64,000 bases of DNA, from contig CAWFHK010000001.1 in NCBI GenBank assembly GCA_963815655.1, positions 1 through 64,000 of the forward strand, read 5' to 3'. Below are positions 18,461-28,236 of this stretch, piece after piece. Each line of letters begins with the position of its first letter. Position 1 is the stretch's first letter. The translations under genes and the position numbers were made by a program. Under the pieces are notes generated by a model. It was given only the letters and a program-made list of their open reading frames with translations. It did no database searches and was not told the DNA's origin. This stretch comes from JAWOLE01 sp963815655. Its GTDB lineage: Bacteria; Acidobacteriota; Thermoanaerobaculia; UBA5066; Gp7-AA6.

Positions 18461-18538
18461 GGGCCTATAGCTCAGTTGGTTTAGAGCACACGCCTGATAA
18501 GCGTGAGGTCGGTAGTTCGAATCTACCTAGGCCCACCA
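18461..18538 (+). tRNA. tRNA-Ile (GAT)
   Basis: A complete cloverleaf in the 16S-23S spacer. The acceptor arm GGGCCTA pairs with TAGGCCC, the anticodon loop is CTGATAA with anticodon GAT, the T loop is TTCGAAT, and the 3' CCA is encoded. This is the usual first spacer tRNA. Confidence 0.97.
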
Positions 18539-18563
18539 CTTATAGGTAGTACGCACCTCACGT

Positions 18564-18639
18564 GGGGCTGTAGCTCAGATGGGAGAGCGGCGGCTTTGCA
18601 AGCCGTAGGTCGGCGGTTCGATTCCGCTCAGCTCCACCA
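18564..18639 (+). tRNA. tRNA-Ala (TGC)
   Basis: A complete cloverleaf with acceptor GGGGCTG/CAGCTCC, anticodon loop CTTTGCAA with anticodon TGC, T loop TTCGATT and encoded CCA. It is the second spacer tRNA, 25 bp after tRNA-Ile. Confidence 0.97.
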
Positions 18640-18649
18640 TTAAGCCGGG

Positions 18650-18712
18650 GTTTCAGGTTTCAAGTTCCAGGTTTCAGGAGGCTCTTGAGATCTGAAACCT
18701 GAAACTTGAAAC
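18650..18712. repeat. heptad hairpin element, GTTTCAG family, in the rRNA spacer
   Basis: Four tandem 7-bp units on the left arm (GTTTCAG, GTTTCAA, GTTCCAG, GTTTCAG, 18650-18677) face three inverted units (CTGAAAC, CTGAAAC, TTGAAAC, 18692-18712) across 14 bp. The same unit family occurs at 52199-52262 and 55396-55483. Here it lies between tRNA-Ala and 23S and must be transcribed with the rRNA precursor. Confidence 0.85.
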
Positions 18713-18812
18713 GGCGAATCGCGGCGGCGGTCGGTGATTCAGTCCGCAGCGCGGATGAGACGGTGGCTCTCGAGGGAGCCACCTTTTGATCCGCGGTGAT
18801 CACGGTCTTTGA

Positions 18813-18832
18813 CAAGAGAGTCGGGTAAATAG
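18813..18832 (+). other. 5' strand of the pre-23S processing stem
   Basis: CAAGAGAGTCGGGTAAATAG is complementary to 22452-22469 after the 23S gene, with two small bulges. It is the expected RNase III duplex around the 23S precursor. Confidence 0.7.
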
Positions 18833-18908
18833 AAAGAAACGATTCGCGTCTTAGGTATTTTATGGTCAAGCTACTAAGGGTGGACGGTGGATGCCTTGGC
18901 GCAGAGAA

Positions 18909-18939
<31 letters not shown>

Positions 18940-19041
18940 CTCGGGGAGCCGCAAACAGGCTTCGATCCGGGGATTTCCGAATGGGGCAACCCCTTCCGAG
19001 TCAAGTCGGAAGATCCCCTGCTGAATTCATAGGCAGGGAGA

Positions 19042-19082
<41 letters not shown>

Positions 19083-19380
19083 AAGAAAGCAAATCAGCGA
19101 TTCCGTCAGTAGCGGCGAGCGAACGCGGAACAGCCCAAACCTCGAGGGCTTCGGTTCTCGGGGGGTTGTGGGGCGGAGCACGGCGCAAGCCGGGAAGTCA
19201 TCAAGAACCAGCCTAGCCGAAGGTCCTGGAAAGGACCGCCGAAGAGGGTGACAGCCCCGTAGGTGAAAGGCTCGGTTCCTTCCTGTCTCCGTTCCCGAGT
19301 ACCACGGGGCACGAGAAACCCTGTGGGAATCCGGGTGGACCATCACCCAAGGCTAAACATTACTCTGCGACCGATAGTGA

Positions 19381-19414
<34 letters not shown>

Positions 19415-19502
19415 TGTGAGGGGAGTGAAAAAGTACCTGAACCCGTCCATCTACAAGCAGTGGAACCACCATGCAGGGCGCCGCAAGGCGTTCGGCGGTG
19501 GA

Positions 19503-19533
<31 letters not shown>

Positions 19534-19567
19534 CTTAATTTCAGCGGCGAGGCGAAGCGAAGTGCAG

Positions 19568-19599
<32 letters not shown>

Positions 19600-19989
19600 T
19601 CAGTCGCTGGGATTACACGCGAAGCGGGATGATCTACCCATGGCCAGGGTGAAGCTGCGGTAACACGCAGTGGAGGCCCGAACTGGTGTTGGTTGAAAAC
19701 AACTCGGATGAGCTGTGGGTAGGGGTGAAAGGCTAATCAAATTCCGTTATAGCTCGTTCTCTCCGAAATAGCTTTAGGGCTAGCCTTGCGTGATCGACAA
19801 CGGTGGTAGAGCGCTGAATGGACTCGGGGCCTTCCCAGGTTACCAAATCCAATCAAACTCCGAATGCCGTTGATCGCAGCGCGGGAGTCAGACAGTGGGG
19901 GATAAGCTTCATTGTCGAAAGGGAAAGAACCCAGACCGCCCGCTAAGGTCCCCAAATCGTCGCTAAGTGGAAAAGGAAGTGGAGACGCT

Positions 19990-20027
<38 letters not shown>

Positions 20028-20326
20028 TAAAGAAAGCGTAACAGCTCACTGGTCAAGCGGCTCCGTGCCGACAATTCAACGGGGCTCAAGCGACGTACCG
20101 AAGCGGCGGATGTGACGGGGCTTCGGCCCGGTCACGTGGTAGGAGAGCATTCTGAGGGGAGTGAAGGCAGACCGCGAGGACTGCTGGACCGCTCAGAAGA
20201 GACCCTGCCGGCACAAGTAGCGATAAAGCAGATGAGAGCTCTGCTCGCCGAAAATCTAAGGATTCCTGAGCAAGGTTAATCCGCTCAGGGTGAGTCGGTC
20301 CCTAAGGCGAGGCCGAAAGGCGTAGC

Positions 20327-20358
<32 letters not shown>

Positions 20359-20727
20359 TCATTGGTCGTTATCACCGAAGGGGGGACGCAGGAGGCTAGG
20401 CGTACCGGGTGTTGGATGTCCCGGGCCAAGCTCGTAGGCGGAAGGGATAGGCAAATCCGTTCCTTCATCAACGCCGAGAAGCGATGGGGAGGCCGCAAGG
20501 CCGTAAACTCGCCGATGCCACGCTGCCGAGAAAATCCTCTAGGGAGACCGATGGGTGACCGTACCGCAAACCGACACAGGTAGATGAGGAGAAAATCCTA
20601 AGGCGCTCGAGTGAAGCGTTGCGAAGGAACTCGGCAAATTAACACCGTAACTTCGGGAGAAGGTGTGCCTCGGACTGTGTAGGGGTTTACCCCTGAAGCT
20701 CTCCGGGGTCGCAGTGAAATGGCCCAA

Positions 20728-20758
<31 letters not shown>

Positions 20759-20877
20759 AAAGTCGCAAAACGACGTATAGGGTCTGACGCCTGCCCGGTG
20801 CTGGAAGGTTAAGGGGAGTGGTTAGCCGCAAGGCAAAGCTACGAACCGAAGCCCCAGTAAACGGCGGCCGTAACTAT

Positions 20878-21138
20878 AGACATTGACCGTTGTAGTTACG
20901 TTAATAAACCTGGCCATATGCTGGAAACCCTGAGAATCCCCTGCTACCGGCAACGGTGACAATGCACGGGGTGCAGGCAATCAGCAGGAAAGACCCGGAG
21001 CGATCCGGGAATCCTCAGAGACTTTACGCCAGGCCCGTCGAATGATCGATGGGATGAGAAAGTCCGATCTGCATGGCGACATGCAGAGCCAGACGGAAAC
21101 GAGCTGGTCCCAGCGAACTCCGCTGGAGTAACACAAAG
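20878..21138 (+). ncRNA. group I intron 1 in 23S rRNA (L1917 site)
   Basis: This 261-nt insertion lies after the equivalent of U1917. The 5' exon GTAACTAT (20870-20877) pairs fully with the internal guide GTAGTTAC (20892-20899), ending in the required U-G pair. The 3' exon AACGGT (21139-21144) pairs with ACCGTT (20886-20891) as P10. Core elements are visible: AATCAGCAGGAAAGACC (20979-20995, P/Q region), CCTCAGAGACTTTACGCC (21013-21030, R) and GAGAAAGTCC (21056-21065, S), giving P7. A hairpin with arms CTGCAT/ATGCAG follows at 21069-21086. The intron ends in G (omega-G). It encodes no protein. It should self-splice from the pre-rRNA. Confidence 0.9.
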
Positions 21139-21152
21139 AACGGTCCTAAGGT

Positions 21153-21483
<331 letters not shown>

Positions 21484-21741
21484 CGATTTGGGCACTGTCT
21501 CCGCAACGCGCTCGGCGAATCTGTAGTACCGGTGAAGATGCCGGTTACCCGCACGTAGACGGAAAGACCCTGTGCACCTTTACTATATCCAGGCATTGAA
21601 TTTTGGTGTTGTCTGCGCAGGATAGGTGGGACACTTTGAAGCTGGGGTTTCGGCCTCGGTGGAGTGGACGGTGAGATACCACCCTGACGGCACCGGAGTT
21701 CTAACTGAGTCCCGTGATCCGGGACCAGGACCATGCCTGGT

Positions 21742-21773
<32 letters not shown>

Positions 21774-21850
21774 CTGTAACGGAGGCGCCCAAAGGTTCCC
21801 TCAGGCTGATTGGAAACCAGCCGTAGAGTGCAAAGGCAGAAGGGAGCTTG

Positions 21851-21910
<60 letters not shown>

Positions 21911-21911
21911 C

Positions 21912-21966
<55 letters not shown>

Positions 21967-21992
21967 TTGCCCAAGAGTTCACATCGACGGCA

Positions 21993-22051
<59 letters not shown>

Positions 22052-22451
22052 CCGGCTGTTCGCCGGTTAAAGCGGTACGTGAGCTGGGTTTAGAACGTCG
22101 TGAGACAGTTCGGTCCCTATCTCGTGTGGGCGCAGGAAATTTGCGAGGATCCCTCCTTAGTACGAGAGGACCGGGAGGGGCGAACCTCTTGTGCACCGGT
22201 TGTCGCGCCAGCGGCACGGCCGGGTAGCGATGTTCGAAAGGATAACCGCTGAAAGCATATAAGCGGGAAGCCTTCCTCAAGATGAGATTTCCCGGGAGCA
22301 ATCCCCTGAAGGCCCGTGGGAGATGACCACGTTGATAGGCTGGGTGTGGAAGCGCTGCAAGGCGTGAAGCTGACCAGTACTAATCGGCCGAGCGGCTTGA
22401 CCATAAAATTTTTAAGACGCGAATCGGCGCGCGCTCGCGCGAGCACCACCT

Positions 22452-22469
22452 CTATTACCGACTCTCTTG
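22452..22469 (+). other. 3' strand of the pre-23S processing stem
   Basis: CTATTACCGACTCTCTTG pairs with 18813-18832. It lies in the 23S-5S spacer. Confidence 0.7.
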
Positions 22470-22493
22470 ATGCAGGAAAACTGTAATAGGTTT

Positions 22494-22612
22494 TCCCGGT
22501 GATTCTAGCGAAGGGGCCACACCCGTTCCCATTCCGAACACGGCAGTTAAGCCCTTCAGCCCCGATGGTACTTCGAGGTAGACCTCGTGGGAGAGTAGGA
22601 CGTCGCCGGGGA
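22494..22612 (+). rRNA. rrf: 5S ribosomal RNA
   Basis: The gene has the conserved loop CATTCCGAACACGG and CGATGGTA, and closing-stem strands TCCCGGTGAT (5') and GTCGCCGGGGA (3'). The ends are set by the terminal helix, giving about 119 nt. It follows the 23S by 90 nt. Confidence 0.92.
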
Positions 22613-22621
22613 ATTATTTGT

Positions 22622-22653
22622 GAGCTCAGGACCCGTTCCTGAGCTTTTCTTTT
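22622..22653 (+). terminator. rrn operon terminator
   Basis: An 8-bp stem GCTCAGGA/TCCTGAGC (22624-22631 with 22637-22644) and a five-base loop are followed by TTTTCTTTT. It begins about 10 bp after the 5S gene and is a classic intrinsic terminator. Confidence 0.88.
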
Positions 22654-22784
22654 CCCAGGACTTTCGGATTTCCGGGCAGGCCGGACGCGCGGCTCGCACG
22701 CGCCGGCCCGAAGAAGACCCCGTCCCGCGCCCCGCCCGCGCTCTCCACCACCCGAGCGCTGCCCCCCCTGGATCTCCCGTCCGA

Positions 22785-23219
22785 GCGATCCGGGAGTCGC
22801 TCTCGAGCGCCGACCCGACAGACGTCAATCTCCGGGAGGCCGTGGCGAGGGCCTGCGACCGGATCGGGCTCGTGCTCTCCAAGAAGAGGGACTTCGAGGA
22901 GGCGCTGGTGAGCTATCGAAGGGCCCTCTCCCTCTACGAAGGGCTCGCGAGCGGCAACGCGTCGAGCGTCCGCGCTCGGGTGCTCCTGGCGGGGTGCCGC
23001 GCCAGCGTGGCCAGGCTCTACGCGGCCATGGGGGCCGATCCGGGACGGCTCGCCGTCGCGCGCGCGGCGCTGTGGAAGCAGGCCCGCGCGAGCTACCGGC
23101 AGAGTCTGGAGGCCCTGCTGGAGTTGCGCCGCCAGGTTACCCTCTCGGGGCTCCAGGCGGAAGACCTCGGGCAGATCGAGCGGGAGATAGCCCGATGCGA
23201 CGAAGCATTGAAGGAGCTC
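22785..23219 (+). pseudogene. remnant of a Ser/Thr kinase-TPR protein C-terminus
   Basis: About 145 codons encode TPR-like sequence typical of the C-terminal part of bacterial kinase-TPR proteins (for example RRALSLYEGL, ASYRQSLEALLELR and IERCDEALKEL-like helices). The frame runs open back to the 5S terminator but has no kinase domain, no good start and a low-complexity upstream part. It is best read as a decayed fragment left beside the rRNA operon. The following 250 bp (23220-23472) show no recognisable gene. Confidence 0.6.
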
Positions 23220-23472
23220 CAGGCCGCTCGGACGGTCCGGACGCCCCCCCGGGAGCGGTCCCGCGGCGCGACCGCCTCCGCGAACCGGGACCTCAAGATG
23301 GTCGGCGATCGTGTCGGCCGGGGCGCAACCGAGGACCGGCGTGGTGCCGCGGGACGGCGGAGGGGGTGGGGACCTCACCATGCAGGAGGTCTCGTACTCG
23401 CCACCTCGGCCCGCGTGATCGGAAGGGCCTCTCTCTCGACTCGCGTCCACCGAGTCAAATAAGCTCCTCGAG

Positions 23473-24978
23473 GTGAATGAGGCGACGCCGCACCGGAAGT
23501 TAGGGCGCAGGACGCGGACCGTCGCCCTGATCTTCGCCGCTTCGCTGGCGTACCTGGGCTACGCGTGGGTCCTGTTCTGGCACGCTTCGTTTTCCGTCGG
23601 CGGATCCGACAGCTCCGGCTACGCCAACGCGGCGCGCCTCATCCTGACCGGCAGCGTCGTGGAGCCGATCGAGGCCTTGAAGCACCTCGAACTGCCGCCC
23701 GATTTCGCGCGCCTCTTCATTCCGCTCGCCTTCGAGCCGGGGCCGCGGCCCGGCACGATGGTTCCGTACTATCCGCCCGGCATGCCGCTCCACGTCGCGT
23801 TTGCCGGCCTGGCCGGGGGGTGGAATTACGGGCCCTTCGTCGTGAGCCCGCTCGCGGCGCTGTTGAGCGTCTTCCTGGTCTTTCTCCTCGGCCGCGAGCT
23901 CGGCCTCTCGCGCCTCTTTGCGACCGCCGGGGCAGCGGTTTTCGCCCTGTGCCCGGTTCTCGTGTACATGGCCGAGCAGCCGATGAGCGACACGGTCGCC
24001 ACGATGTGGTCACTCGCGGCCATTCTGTTCGCGCTGCGTTCCCGCCGGCGCGAGGCCTGGGCGGCCGCGGCCGGCGCGGCCCTGGGACTCGCCGTGCTCG
24101 TGCGCCCCGCGGACGCGCTCCTGCTCGTTCCGCTCGCGTTCGCGATCCGACTCCGGCCGCGGTCCCTTCTCTGGTTCCTGCTCGGCGCCGCTCCTTTCGT
24201 CGCCTTCGACCTCGGCTGGAACCAGCGGGCCTTCGGAAATCCCCTCCGAACCGGGTATTCGAATTCCGACGCATTCGCCCTGTCGAATTTCTCCGGGCGG
24301 TTCCGCCACTACGGCGTCTGGCTGGCGAGGCTGATGAGCCCGATTCTCCTCGCGGGTTGGGCCCTGGTCAGCGTGGATCGCCGGGTCGCTCTCCGGGATC
24401 GCTTCCTCCTCCTCCTCTGGTTCGCGAGTTTCTTCCTCCTCTATTGCTTCTGGGGAGTCGATGGGGCCTGGTGGTACACGAGGTACCTGCTCCCCGCCAT
24501 CCCGGCGCTCGTCCTCGCGAGCCTCCTCGTCGCGAGGGATGGCCTGTCTCCGCGGCAGGGAGGCCGGGGCAGGACGCTTCGGCGCGCGCTCGCGGTCCTG
24601 GCCCTGGCGGCCGTCCTCGCCGTCGAAGCTTCCCGGATCCGGGACCTGAACGTGCTGCGGTACGGGGAAGTCGACAAGATCTACCCGGACGCGTGCCACT
24701 GGGCGGAGGCGAAGGTCCCGCCGCGCTCGCTTGTGGTCTCGATGCAGATGAGCGGGGCCCTCAAGTACTACACGAACCTGACGCCGGTCCGCTGGGACTG
24801 GATCCGGCCCGAGCAGATCCCCCTGCTGCGGGAGCGCGCCCGGGCGGAGGGCTATGAGTGGTTCGCGCTTCTCTTCCCGTTCGAGAACGAGGAGCTTCCA
24901 AAGCGTCTCCCCGGGGGATGGACGAAGATGGGAAGCCTTCGCGAAGCCACGCTGTGGCGGCTCGACCCGGACCGCTGA
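23473..24978 (+). CDS. polytopic membrane glycosyltransferase, GT39/ArnT-like
   Basis: The 501-residue protein has about ten hydrophobic helices and the layout of the dolichyl-phosphate-mannose/ArnT family. An early periplasmic acidic loop (GGSDSSGYANAARL) follows the first helix near 36-55, and YYPPGMPLHV lies in the next loop. A soluble C-terminal part follows about residue 390. Such enzymes use polyprenyl-phosphate sugars to glycosylate lipids or proteins outside the membrane. It starts at GTG 23473. It stands alone, convergent with the next gene. Confidence 0.8.
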   Translation: MNEATPHRKLGRRTRTVALIFAASLAYLGYAWVLFWHASFSVGGSDSSGYANAARLILTGSVVEPIEALKHLELPPDFARLFIPLAFEPGPRPGTMVPYYPPGMPLHVAFAGLAGGWNYGPFVVSPLAALLSVFLVFLLGRELGLSRLFATAGAAVFALCPVLVYMAEQPMSDTVATMWSLAAILFALRSRRREAWAAAAGAALGLAVLVRPADALLLVPLAFAIRLRPRSLLWFLLGAAPFVAFDLGWNQRAFGNPLRTGYSNSDAFALSNFSGRFRHYGVWLARLMSPILLAGWALVSVDRRVALRDRFLLLLWFASFFLLYCFWGVDGAWWYTRYLLPAIPALVLASLLVARDGLSPRQGGRGRTLRRALAVLALAAVLAVEASRIRDLNVLRYGEVDKIYPDACHWAEAKVPPRSLVVSMQMSGALKYYTNLTPVRWDWIRPEQIPLLRERARAEGYEWFALLFPFENEELPKRLPGGWTKMGSLREATLWRLDPDR

Positions 24979-25000
24979 CAGCGGGAACTTCGGGTCGTCG

Positions 25001-26122
25001 CTACTTCGGAAGCGTGGGAAGGCTCCGCGAGACCGGCGGCGGCGCGGGGGCGCCCCGCGGCCGGTAAAGCGCTGCCCGCCTCTCCCCGCACGTGGCGCAG
25101 GTGCCGACCGGCTCGCCGCCGCGCAGGCCCTCCCGGATCCGGGCGAGCGGGGCGCCGCGCGCGATGGCGGCGAGGCCCTCGGCGGGATAGACGCCGATCG
25201 GGGCGCCCTCCCAGTAGATGCAGGGAGCGACGGCGCCGTTGGGACGGATCACGTAGTACCGGTCCGGATACGCGCAGCCGTGGAGGCGCTGCGCGGCCGT
25301 GTGGCGGCGGTGCTCCCAGCGGTCGAGCCCGGCGCGGATGTGCCACAGGCGCCGCCGGACGCGGGCGGCGAGAGCCTTCGGGCGATCGGCCGGCGGCTCG
25401 AACTCGGGATAGGAGGACAGTCGCAGGCCCCGCCGGACGGCATCCCTCGCGGCGCTCGCGAGCTCCGCGTTGAGCTCCCGCGGGTCCTCGCCGGAGAGGA
25501 GCTCCCCGGTCACGTCCACGCCGACCGTCGGCGCGACATAGCGGACGTCGAGCTCGTCCGCTCCCCACTCCCGGGCAAACGCCGGCAGGTCGGCGAGCTC
25601 CGCCCGGTTCGATTTCATCCAAGTGAAGATGATCCGCAAACGCGGGCGCCTCCGCCCCGACGACCGCCGCGTCTCGCGCAGGAGCTCGAGGCAGGAGAGG
25701 AGCCGCTCCCATTTCGCGGGTACGCGGATCTTCTCGTACGTCGCCTTCGTCGTTCCGTCGATCGAGGCGGCGACCGTCCGCACGCCGGCGTCCCGGATCG
25801 CCCGCGCGCTCGCTTCCGTCAGCGCGAGCAGGTTCGTCGGGAACCAGAGATCGGGCACTCCGTATCGGCCGGCGATCGAGAGGATCTCCTGGAAGCCCGG
25901 GTGGATCATCGGCTCAGCCGCGCAACCCAGGGCGACGCGCCAGGCCCGGGGGAACATCTCCGCCGCGATCTTTTCGAACACGGCGACGGGCATGTTCCCG
26001 CCTGGCGGCTCCGTTCCAAAAGGCTGGAAGCTCAGGCGGTCCGTCCCCGCGAAGTAGCACATGACGCATTTCAGGTTGCAGCGGGAGGTGACGTCGAGGA
26101 TGACGTTCAGAGGGCGTGACAC
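25001..26122 (-). CDS. radical SAM/SPASM protein
   Basis: This 373-residue protein has C15xxxC19xxC22 (SRCNLKCVMC), the GCAAEPMIHP strand and a C-terminal cysteine cluster (HGCAYPDRYY, APCIYW, CATCGER) of SPASM type. It is recognisably a radical SAM oxidoreductase but its substrate is unknown. It starts at GTG 26122. A GATAAT box only 6 nt before the start suggests a leaderless mRNA. It is convergent with the GT39-like gene (22-bp gap). Confidence 0.85.
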   Translation of the reverse strand: MSRPLNVILDVTSRCNLKCVMCYFAGTDRLSFQPFGTEPPGGNMPVAVFEKIAAEMFPRAWRVALGCAAEPMIHPGFQEILSIAGRYGVPDLWFPTNLLALTEASARAIRDAGVRTVAASIDGTTKATYEKIRVPAKWERLLSCLELLRETRRSSGRRRPRLRIIFTWMKSNRAELADLPAFAREWGADELDVRYVAPTVGVDVTGELLSGEDPRELNAELASAARDAVRRGLRLSSYPEFEPPADRPKALAARVRRRLWHIRAGLDRWEHRRHTAAQRLHGCAYPDRYYVIRPNGAVAPCIYWEGAPIGVYPAEGLAAIARGAPLARIREGLRGGEPVGTCATCGERRAALYRPRGAPAPPPVSRSLPTLPK

Positions 26123-26171
26123 CTTGCGATTATCGCATCCGGCCCCGAAGGGCCGGCGCGGGAAGCGGGAG

Positions 26172-26957
26172 CTAAACGAGTGCCGCCGCGAAGAAGTCCC
26201 CGAGGGCGGCGGCGACGGCGCCGGGTCTCTCCATCGGCGTCAAGTGGCCGGACGCGGGGACCGCGACAAAGCGTGCCCCGGGGATCGCGTCGGCCATCGC
26301 CTGCCCCTCTGCGGGCGGCGAAATCACGTCCTGGTCTCCGGCGAGAACGATCGCCGGCACGCCGATCCGCGCAAGCGACGCGGTGGAATCCGGGCGGTCC
26401 CTCATCGCCGTCAAGTCCGACTCGATCGTCTCCGGCTTTTGCCGCACGATGATCCGCCGCAGCCGCTCGACGAGGCTCGCGTTCTGAGCGGACGCGGGCG
26501 AAAGGAGCTTGCCGATCATCCCGTCCGCGATCGCGGCCGCGCCGCCGGAGCGGACCGTGGCGATCGAAGTCTCGCGCGCTGCCATCCCCGCCTCGTCATC
26601 GGCTCCGGCACGGGTGTCCAACAGGGCCAGGGCCCTCACCGCAGCCGCTCCTCTCTTCATCAAAGCCAGCGAGACGTAGCCCCCCATCGAGAAGCCGGCC
26701 AGACCCGCGGGGGCCGGGATTTCCGCGAGAATGGCCTGAAGGAAGTCCGCGTAACCGTCGATCGTCCCGTCCGGAGGCGCCGGGTTCTCGCCGCGTCCCG
26801 GCAGATCCGGCTTCAGGACGCGGAACCGGCTCGACAGTGTTCGAGCGACTCCGGACCACATCGCCCCGTCCAGCGGGTAGCCGTGAACCAGAACCACCGC
26901 GGGGCCCTGACCGAGCTCCCGAATTTGCAGCGGCTGCCCCTTCCAGTCGAGTCGCAT
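26172..26957 (-). CDS. alpha/beta-hydrolase
   Basis: The 261-residue protein has the oxyanion strand VVLVHGYPLDG, the nucleophile elbow GFSMGG (Ser near 92), the acid strand AGDQDVISP and the catalytic His in SGHLTPMERP. The best resemblance is to BioH/PcaD-like esterases, but the substrate cannot be told. ATG 26957 is chosen because GGAGGG lies just upstream; the residue before it is an unused TTG. Confidence 0.87.
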   Translation of the reverse strand: MRLDWKGQPLQIRELGQGPAVVLVHGYPLDGAMWSGVARTLSSRFRVLKPDLPGRGENPAPPDGTIDGYADFLQAILAEIPAPAGLAGFSMGGYVSLALMKRGAAAVRALALLDTRAGADDEAGMAARETSIATVRSGGAAAIADGMIGKLLSPASAQNASLVERLRRIIVRQKPETIESDLTAMRDRPDSTASLARIGVPAIVLAGDQDVISPPAEGQAMADAIPGARFVAVPASGHLTPMERPGAVAAALGDFFAAALV

Positions 26958-27194
26958 CAACCCTCCTCGATCTCGCGGAGATTAATGATACGGCGAAGCG
27001 TTTCGAAAAAGACCCGTTGCGGCTGAGTCCGGACTGTAAACCGGTGGCGCCTTCCGGCGGCTCCCGAGATCTCAGGGTCAACTGGCCGCGGCGGAGACGT
27101 GCTGCACTCCATGACCCTCTGTCAGACTAAAGTTAGATATTACAAGAGCTTATGTCTTAAGCATTTTCTGATCCGCGAGAAGGAGTCAAAGCCT

Positions 27195-28236
27195 GTGAGT
27201 TACCGCAAACCGGGAGCAGTCCTTCTGTGCTTGGGTGTTCTGTCTGTTGCCAGTTTGCTGGCTCACCCCCTTTCTTTCTCGCAGTTATGACGGCCGGCCG
27301 AGCAGGGTCAAGCGGCGGCGCGGAAGACCCAGACCCTTCCGATCCGGGTGCCCAGGACGAAGACCTTCCTCCCGGGCGCGGCCAGCTCCGCCGGAAATTT
27401 CGGCACCGCCAGCCATGGCGCCGGCTTCTTCACGAGCCTGACGATTGCGAACAACGTCATCGCGTTGACCGGCGCCGATACGATCACGGTGACCCATCCG
27501 TCCAACGGCAGCAACCAGGAGGCCACCGCCAACGAGTTCTCTGACTGACGCCAATCGGCACGCTGGACCAAACGCATCCCGGATCCGGCACCAGCACGGC
27601 GCCGAATTCCGGGAACACGGCATCGACATCGCAGGCCGACAAGTTGCTGTTCGGGGCGATCCGATTCAGCGGGACGAACAACGCGACATTGACCTCGCCC
27701 GGTTCCGGCTACACCCTGACCAACCCGGTCATCGGCGGCTCGGGCGCTCCGGGCCTTGCCGCGGAGTTTCAGATCGTGTCGGCGGTCGGCACATATCACG
27801 CCGACGGGACGCTCTCGACCAGCAATCCCTGGCTGGCGGCGATCGCCACGTACAAGGTGGCTGGCGTCGTGACGCCCACGGACACACCGGCGAATACTCC
27901 GCCAGCACGCCAACGAACACGCCGACCATCACGCCGACGAATACGCCGACACCCACCGCCGCGGGCACGGCAGTCAGCACGGCGACGTTCACGCCCGTGC
28001 CGGGAGGGCTCCCAGCGAACATCCCGAAGGTGTCGGAATGGGGCCTGACGGCATTCGGGTTGCTGCTGGCCGGCCTGGGCTATCTGCTTCTCCGAGCTGA
28101 GTCTCCGAAGGCATGGGGCGCGGTTCCGCGATCGGCCGGCTTGCCCCGGGGGCCCGGATTGCTTCGGGATTATCGCAATGAGAGATATTGTTCGCTCAGC
28201 GACAATATCCGGTCTCTTATTCTGAGGGAGTTCTGA
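27195..28236 (+). pseudogene. frameshifted secreted protein with IPTL-CTERM-like anchor
   Basis: A good start (GTG 27195 with GAAGGAG upstream) opens a signal peptide (VLLCLGVLSVASLLA). The frame then breaks at TGA 27288-27290. The rest of the protein continues in other frames. A segment containing GTASHGAGFFTSLTIAN ends at 27548. A third segment (27644 to about 27900) ends in TPTDTPANTP. A fourth resumes TPTNTPTITPTNTPTPT and carries IPKVSEWGLTAFGLLLAGL (about 28020-28080), the SEW-helix pattern of IPTL-CTERM sorting tails. At least three frameshifts are needed to join these, so it is a decaying gene unless the sequence has errors. Confidence 0.7.
28184..28209. promoter_or_regulatory. palindrome upstream of the sigma-54-type regulator
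   Basis: GATATTGT...ACAATATC arms with inner CGCT/AGCG form a 12-bp inverted repeat with a single extra base, centred near 28196 and 27 bp before the regulator's ATG. Its symmetry suggests an operator, perhaps autoregulatory, or an mRNA hairpin. Confidence 0.45.
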
